Shown: in pieces, positions 60,481-64,000 of the stretch
How the letters are laid out: each line of letters begins with the position of its first letter
How positions within the stretch are numbered: position 1 is the first letter of the stretch
DNA from: Catellatospora vulcania
Lineage (GTDB): Bacteria; Actinomycetota; Actinomycetes; Mycobacteriales; Micromonosporaceae
Direction: 5' to 3'
Length of the DNA stretch: 64,000 bases
Assembly (NCBI RefSeq): GCF_009720385.1
Contig: NZ_WARX01000006.1
Location: 124,001 to 188,000, forward strand
Notes under the pieces: generated by a model
What the model was told of the DNA's origin: nothing
What the model saw: only the letters and a program-made list of their open reading frames with translations
The model's database searches: none
Translations under genes and position numbers: made by a program

Positions 60481-61077
60481 TCAGAACTGCACGCGCGGGG
60501 CCTCGCGCTTGCCCGGGTCGTCGATCTCCAGCAGCGCGGCCTTGTGGAACCCGAACGGCCCGGCCAGCGCGCTGCCCGGGAACGTCTCGCGCTTGTTGTT
60601 GTACGCCAGCACCGCGTCGTTGTAGCCCTGCCGGGCGAACGCGACCCGGTTCTCGGTGGAGGTCAGCTCCTCGGACAGCTGCATCATGTTCTGGTTGGCC
60701 TTGAGGTCCGGATAGGCCTCGGACACCGCGAACAGGCGGCCCAGCGCCTGGGTGAGGCCGTTCTCGGCACCGGACAGACCCTGCATGGCCGCCGGGTCGC
60801 CCGGGTTGCGGGCCGCGTTGGCCTGAGCGGTCATCGCGGCGGTCCGGGCGGCGGTGACCGCCTCCAGGGTCTCGCGCTCGTGCTTGAGGTAGCCCTTCGC
60901 CGTCTCGACCAGGTTCGGGATCAGGTCGTGGCGGCGGGTGAGCTGCACGTCGATCTGCGCGAACGCGTTCTGGTAGCCGTTGCGCGAGCGCACCAGGCCG
61001 TTGTAGAGCGAGGCGACCCAGGCCACGACCACCACCGCGATGATCACCAGGCAGATCAGCCCGACCAGGAGTTCCAT
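60481..61077 (-). CDS. lemA: LemA family protein
   Basis: 198 residues. A single N-terminal membrane anchor (MELLVGLICLVIIAVVVVAW), then NGLVRSRNGYQNAFAQIDVQLTRRHDLIPNLVETAKGY, the LemA signature, and a four-helix bundle. ATG 61077 is preceded by GTGAGGG. The family is anchored with its bundle outside or facing the membrane and is often encoded with M48 proteases, as here. Molecular role is not established. Confidence 0.9.
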   Translation of the reverse strand: MELLVGLICLVIIAVVVVAWVASLYNGLVRSRNGYQNAFAQIDVQLTRRHDLIPNLVETAKGYLKHERETLEAVTAARTAAMTAQANAARNPGDPAAMQGLSGAENGLTQALGRLFAVSEAYPDLKANQNMMQLSEELTSTENRVAFARQGYNDAVLAYNNKRETFPGSALAGPFGFHKAALLEIDDPGKREAPRVQF

Positions 61078-61094
61078 GCCCTCACCGTGCCACC

Positions 61095-61171
61095 TGATCA
61101 TCCGTTTTGCCTGGCAATCGGACGTATCTTGCTTTCGCATACGCCCGATTGCCAGGCAAGCCGGTCGATCA
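61095..61171. repeat. Hairpin repeat family D, copy 2
   Basis: 33-base arms (61095-61127 and 61139-61171) with about 28 of 33 pairs. Core CTTGCCTGGCA plus CGTAT next to the loop, as in copy 1. It lies 3' of the aspS2-type gene and 5' of lemA. Confidence 0.85.
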
Positions 61172-61217
61172 AACGCCGCGCGACCCGGTGTGGTGGGCCG
61201 CGCGGCGGGTCTGTGGG

Positions 61218-62495
61218 TTACGGGGTGACGCGGTGCAGGTCGCGGGGGTACGCGGTGACCTCGCGGATGTTCTGCGCCCCGGTGATGCGGGCGACGAACC
61301 GCTCCAGGCCGATCGCGAACCCGCCGTGCGGCGGCATGCCGTGGCGGAACGCCTGCAGGTAGGGCTCGTACGGTTCGGCGCTCTCCCCGTGCGCGGCCAG
61401 CGCCGCGAGGTAGTCGCTGTACCGGTGCAGCCGCTGCCCGCCGGTGACCATCTCCAGGCCCCGGAAAAGCAGGTCGAAGCTGTTCGACCAGCGCTCGTCG
61501 CCGGGCTCAGGGTGGGTGTAGAACGGCCGCTTGACCATCGGGTAGCCGGTGACGAAGACGAACTCGCTGCCGTGCTCGCGCTTGGCCCACTCCCCGATCG
61601 CCCGCTCGTGCGCCGGGGCGAGGTCGGGCTCGTCCGCCGGCGCACCGGCGATCTTGAGTGCCTCGCTGAAGTGCAGGGCCGGGATCTCGGCCGGCACCTC
61701 GGGCAGGTCCAGGTCTGCGACGGCCGCACCGAGCGCGCCGACCCGGGCCACCATCGAGGCCACGGTCTCGCGCAGCACCGCCATCACGTCGCGGTGGTCG
61801 CCGATGAAGCCCAGTTCCGCGTCGAGCGAGGTGTACTGGGCCAGGTGCCGGGTGGTGTCGCTGGGCTCGGCCCGGAACACCGGCCCCACCTCGTACACCC
61901 GCTCGAACACCCCCACCATCTGCTGCTTGTAGAACTGCGGCGACTGGGCCAGGTAGGCCGGGCGGCCGAAGTAGTCCAGCGCGAAGACGTTCGCCCCGGA
62001 CTCGGTCGCCGTCGCCACGATCTTGGGTGTGTGGATCTCGGTGAAGCCGAGCGCGTCGAGGCCCTCGCGGAACCCGGCCGCCGCGGCGGCGCTGACCCGC
62101 AGCGCACGGGACCGGGACGGGTGGCGCAGCGACAGCGGGGCGTGGTCCAGCTGGGTGGGCAGGGTCGGCGACAGCACCGGCCGGTACAGGTCGAACGGCG
62201 TCGGCTGGGCGGGCTCGCCGAGCAGGCGTACCGCCGGTTCGGTCAGCTCCACCCCGCCCGGCGCGGCCGGGTTCGCGGTGACCAGGCCCTCGACGGCGAC
62301 CACGGTCTCCTCGGGCAGCGTCTCCAGGTGGGCCCGCAGTTCCGGCGCGGTGACCACGACCTGGCTGAGCCCGGACGCGTCGCGCACGATGAGGAAGCAG
62401 ACCGATTTGAGCAGCCGGCGGCGATGGATCCAGCCGGCGATGGTGATCCGTGCGCCCACATGGCGGGGCAGCTCGACGGAAAGGATGCGTTGCAT
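61218..62495 (-). CDS. Archaeal-type aspartyl-tRNA synthetase (aspartate-tRNA(Asn) ligase)
   Basis: 425 residues, class II synthetase. The N-terminal OB-fold has GARITIAGWIHRRR, and the catalytic core has motif 2 VYEVGPVFRAEPSDTTRHLAQYTSLD and motif 3 GGFAIGLERFVARI. The short length without the bacterial GAD insertion marks the archaeal/eukaryotic AspS2 type; such enzymes are often non-discriminating and charge tRNA(Asn) with Asp. The start at 62495 has GGAGG five bases upstream in TAACCCACC context. The T-box leader upstream implies control by tRNA charging. A normal bacterial aspS may exist elsewhere. Confidence 0.9.
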   Translation of the reverse strand: MQRILSVELPRHVGARITIAGWIHRRRLLKSVCFLIVRDASGLSQVVVTAPELRAHLETLPEETVVAVEGLVTANPAAPGGVELTEPAVRLLGEPAQPTPFDLYRPVLSPTLPTQLDHAPLSLRHPSRSRALRVSAAAAAGFREGLDALGFTEIHTPKIVATATESGANVFALDYFGRPAYLAQSPQFYKQQMVGVFERVYEVGPVFRAEPSDTTRHLAQYTSLDAELGFIGDHRDVMAVLRETVASMVARVGALGAAVADLDLPEVPAEIPALHFSEALKIAGAPADEPDLAPAHERAIGEWAKREHGSEFVFVTGYPMVKRPFYTHPEPGDERWSNSFDLLFRGLEMVTGGQRLHRYSDYLAALAAHGESAEPYEPYLQAFRHGMPPHGGFAIGLERFVARITGAQNIREVTAYPRDLHRVTP

Positions 62496-62697
62496 GGTGG
62501 GTTACCTCCGGGTTCTTCCGCAACGCCATCCCCAAAGGGGTGTGGGCGGTTTGGGAACCCGCGGTGCCACCACACCTTCACCCGGGACGATCGTCTCGGG
62601 CCTCTACCAGCGGGTGAGCGGAGCCACACGGGCGGCGTGCCGCCGTCCCGACCCGGGCGTCACTCCGGTGATTCGCCCCGTCACTGCTGTTGGCAGG
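62496..62697 (-). promoter_or_regulatory. T-box leader RNA of the AspRS gene
   Basis: On the minus strand, GGTGGCACCGCGGG (62558-62571) is the T-box antiterminator/antisequestrator bulge sequence that pairs with the tRNA acceptor end. Just after it GGGTTC (62555-62560) can pair with GAACCC (62510-62515), which is directly joined to the GGAGG ribosome site (62505-62509). The conflict between the two helices suggests control of translation initiation, known for actinobacterial T-boxes. The specifier triplet in stem I was not resolved; several GAC triplets are present. Confidence 0.8.
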
Positions 62698-62727
62698 AAA
62701 TTACCGACCGGTGTTCCACCCCCGCAA
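62698..62727 (-). promoter_or_regulatory. Promoter of the T-box/AspRS transcript
   Basis: On the minus strand TTGCGG (62722-62727), 18 bases, TAATTT (62698-62703). It gives a leader of about 195 bases. Confidence 0.5.
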
Positions 62728-62736
62728 CCCCATTTC

Positions 62737-62765
62737 TTGAATGCCGTTCCGTCGGCGCATATATT
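62737..62765 (+). promoter_or_regulatory. Promoter of the toxin-antitoxin pair
   Basis: TTGAAT (62737-62742), 17 bases, TATATT (62760-62765), an unusually complete sigma-70-like match for this window. AT-rich half-sites (GCATATAT and CATATACG) lie around the -10, where the antitoxin could bind. Confidence 0.55.
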
Positions 62766-62796
62766 CGTCCTCGGAGACATATACGGGAGGCTCGCC

Positions 62797-63096
62797 ATGG
62801 CCAACACTCTGATCGATCTCGACGACGAGGCGCTGGAGCAGGCGCGCCGCTACTACGGCACGTCCACGAAGAAGGACACGGTCAACCGCGCCTTGCAGGA
62901 CGCCGCCACCCGGCTGCGCGAGCGCCGCAACGCCTTCGGCGACCACCTGGCGGAGGCCTACCGGGACTTCGCCGCGATGTCCCCCGCCGAGCAGCAGGAC
63001 TACCGAGAGCACCTCGACCGGACGCAGGAACTGCTGGAGCAGACGCCGACCCTCGACGTCGCCTGGGCGCAGCGCCGGGCCGAGTGGGCCGGCTGA
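62797..63096 (+). CDS. VapB-like antitoxin
   Basis: 99 residues. The N-terminus ANTLIDLDDEALEQARRYYGTSTKKDTVNRALQDA is the ribbon-helix-helix type (MetJ/Arc-like) DNA-binding part typical for VapB; the C-terminal half is acidic/charged and should bind the toxin. ATG 62797 follows GGGAGG at 62785-62790. The toxin gene begins two bases after the stop. It probably represses its own promoter. Confidence 0.85.
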   Translation: MANTLIDLDDEALEQARRYYGTSTKKDTVNRALQDAATRLRERRNAFGDHLAEAYRDFAAMSPAEQQDYREHLDRTQELLEQTPTLDVAWAQRRAEWAG

Positions 63097-63098
63097 GG

Positions 63099-63503
63099 GT
63101 GCGCTACCTCCTCGACACCAGCGCGTACTTCCAGGGCAGGCTGAACGCCGCGGCGATGCGGCGGCTCGGCGAACTGGCCGCCGACGATCAGCTCGCGATC
63201 TGCGTGCCGGCGATGCTGGAGATCCTTGTCGCGGCCCGCAACGGCCGCGACTGGCTGCAGATGCGCAAAGCGCTCGGCCTGCTCCCCAGGGTCGAGCTGA
63301 GCGATCCGATGGCCGTCATCGACCTGCACGGCGCGCTCACCCAGCACGGCCGGCACCGCACCCCGCCGGTCGACGTGCTGGTCGCCGCGACCGCTGCCGA
63401 GCACCGGCTGACCGTGCTGCATTACGACCGCGATTTCGAGCGGTTGACCGCGACCAGCGGCGGCACGCATGAGTGGGTGATTCCGGCCGGTAGCGGGCAC
63501 TGA
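63099..63503 (+). CDS. VapC-like PIN-domain ribonuclease toxin
   Basis: 134 residues. The acidic metal-binding residues of the PIN domain are seen: Asp6 in YLLDTSA, Glu41 in PAMLEIL, Asp92 in PPVDVLVAATA and Asp110/Asp112 in HYDRDFE. GTG 63099 sits two bases after the antitoxin stop, with no room for a separate promoter. The family cleaves tRNA or rRNA. It is neutralised by the upstream antitoxin. Confidence 0.88.
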   Translation: MRYLLDTSAYFQGRLNAAAMRRLGELAADDQLAICVPAMLEILVAARNGRDWLQMRKALGLLPRVELSDPMAVIDLHGALTQHGRHRTPPVDVLVAATAAEHRLTVLHYDRDFERLTATSGGTHEWVIPAGSGH

Positions 63504-63545
63504 GACGTCCGTTACCCAGCAGAAGATCAAGGCCGTTTCGGCGCG

Positions 63546-63551
63546 TACGCT
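63546..63551 (+). promoter_or_regulatory. Leaderless -10 box for lipA
   Basis: TACGCT followed by six bases and ATG at 63558. lipA therefore has a promoter independent of lipB and of the toxin-antitoxin pair. Confidence 0.5.
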
Positions 63552-63557
63552 GGCGGC

Positions 63558-64000
63558 ATGACCATCGTCGCTCCCGAGGGCCGGCGCCTCCTGCGCGTCG
63601 AGGCCCGCAACGCCGAGACCCCCATCGAGCGCAAGCCTGAGTGGATCAAGGTCAAGGCGAAGATGGGCCCGGAGTTCACCCAGCTCAGCTCCCTGGTGAA
63701 GCGGGAAGGCCTGCACACGGTGTGCCAGGAGGCCGGCTGCCCGAACATCTACGAGTGCTGGGAGGACCGCGAGGCGACCTTCCTCATCGGCGGCGACCAG
63801 TGCACCCGGCGCTGCGACTTCTGCCAGATCGACACCGGCAAGCCGGCCGAGTTCGACGCCGACGAGCCCCGCCGGGTCGGCGAGTCCGTCGCCACCATGG
63901 GCCTGAAGTACGCGACCGTCACCGGGGTGGCCCGCGACGACCTGCCCGACGGCGGCGCCTGGCTGTACGCCGAGACGGTCCGCCAGATCCACGCACTCGT
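63558..64000 (+). CDS. lipA: Lipoyl synthase, N-terminal part (runs off window)
   Basis: Radical-SAM enzyme that inserts two sulfurs into octanoyl groups on lipoyl domains. The visible 147 residues begin [20 protein letters not shown] and include the auxiliary cluster motif [25 protein letters not shown] with the radical-SAM CxxxCxxC cysteines, and [20 protein letters not shown]. The rest lies beyond the end of the window. It acts after LipB (57838). ErpA-like and cysteine desulfurase genes near the start of the window concern the Fe-S clusters it needs. Confidence 0.96.
   Translation, partial: MTIVAPEGRRLLRVEARNAETPIERKPEWIKVKAKMGPEFTQLSSLVKREGLHTVCQEAGCPNIYECWEDREATFLIGGDQCTRRCDFCQIDTGKPAEFDADEPRRVGESVATMGLKYATVTGVARDDLPDGGAWLYAETVRQIHAL

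Noticed and set aside
1-64000. tRNA or rRNA genes
   Set aside because: No cloverleaf-like segment with a TTCGA/TTCRANNC arm or conserved rRNA stretches was recognised by eye; a tRNAscan run would be decisive.

Overview
The window is high-GC actinobacterial DNA with dense coding, many GTG starts and many genes whose start codon sits 6-7 bases after a TANNNT box (leaderless promoters). The gene order follows the cytochrome oxidase-lipoate region of Actinobacteria. As recalled from Mycobacterium tuberculosis Rv2192c-Rv2218, the shared markers are trpD, ctaF/ctaC, an adenosine kinase, an ErpA-like protein, glycerate kinase, cobT/cobS, gcvT, a leucyl aminopeptidase, the dihydrolipoamide acyltransferase, a TIGR01777 epimerase, lipB and lipA. 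The protein types suggest Micromonosporaceae; this is inferred from resemblance, not proven. No rRNA, tRNA, CRISPR array or insertion sequence was seen.

Layout. 0-7 kb: ctaG-like gene, stand-alone receiver protein, trpD, ctaF-ctaC, cysteine desulfurase plus TusA-like carrier, adoK, erpA-like gene. 7-15 kb: marR/MFS/oxidoreductase locus, glycerate kinase, nadA, murA, a DUF3043-type membrane protein. 15-25 kb: ABC exporter with a two-component system, azlCD, an MFS exporter and a three-gene ABC-2 exporter. 24.8-33 kb: a 930-residue disordered/TPR/WG-repeat protein, aldo/keto reductase, fused cobU-cobT and cobS. 33-45 kb: ArsR-type regulator, gcvT, pepA, lpdA, two-lipoyl E2 (sucB/dlaT), another ABC pair, an M48 protease and an epimerase. 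45-58 kb (accessory): secreted esterase with FN3 domains, LLM oxidoreductase, CooC-like ATPase with an SCO5389-like partner, two polytopic GT-C-like membrane proteins, an asparagine-synthase-like protein and an MMPL transporter. 57.8-64 kb: lipB and lipA, separated by HtpX-like/LemA genes, an archaeal-type AspRS with a T-box leader and a vapBC-like toxin-antitoxin pair.

The central function is respiration and lipoate-dependent 2-oxo-acid oxidation: lipB/lipA make the cofactor, the E2 and lpdA use it, gcvT belongs to the lipoate-dependent glycine cleavage system, ctaC/ctaF/ctaG concern the terminal oxidase, and the cysteine desulfurase/TusA/ErpA-like genes supply sulfur and Fe-S clusters.

The most unusual feature is a set of at least four families of dispersed hairpin repeats (11 copies in 64 kb). 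All copies lie at gene 3' ends, none between divergent promoters. Some keep their stems through compensatory changes, and one family supplies the last codons and stop of two unrelated genes. Also notable are a T-box RNA ahead of the AspRS gene, a Fur/Zur-like operator on the CooC-like ATPase gene, and a 27-bp-arm dyad between marR and its MFS neighbour.
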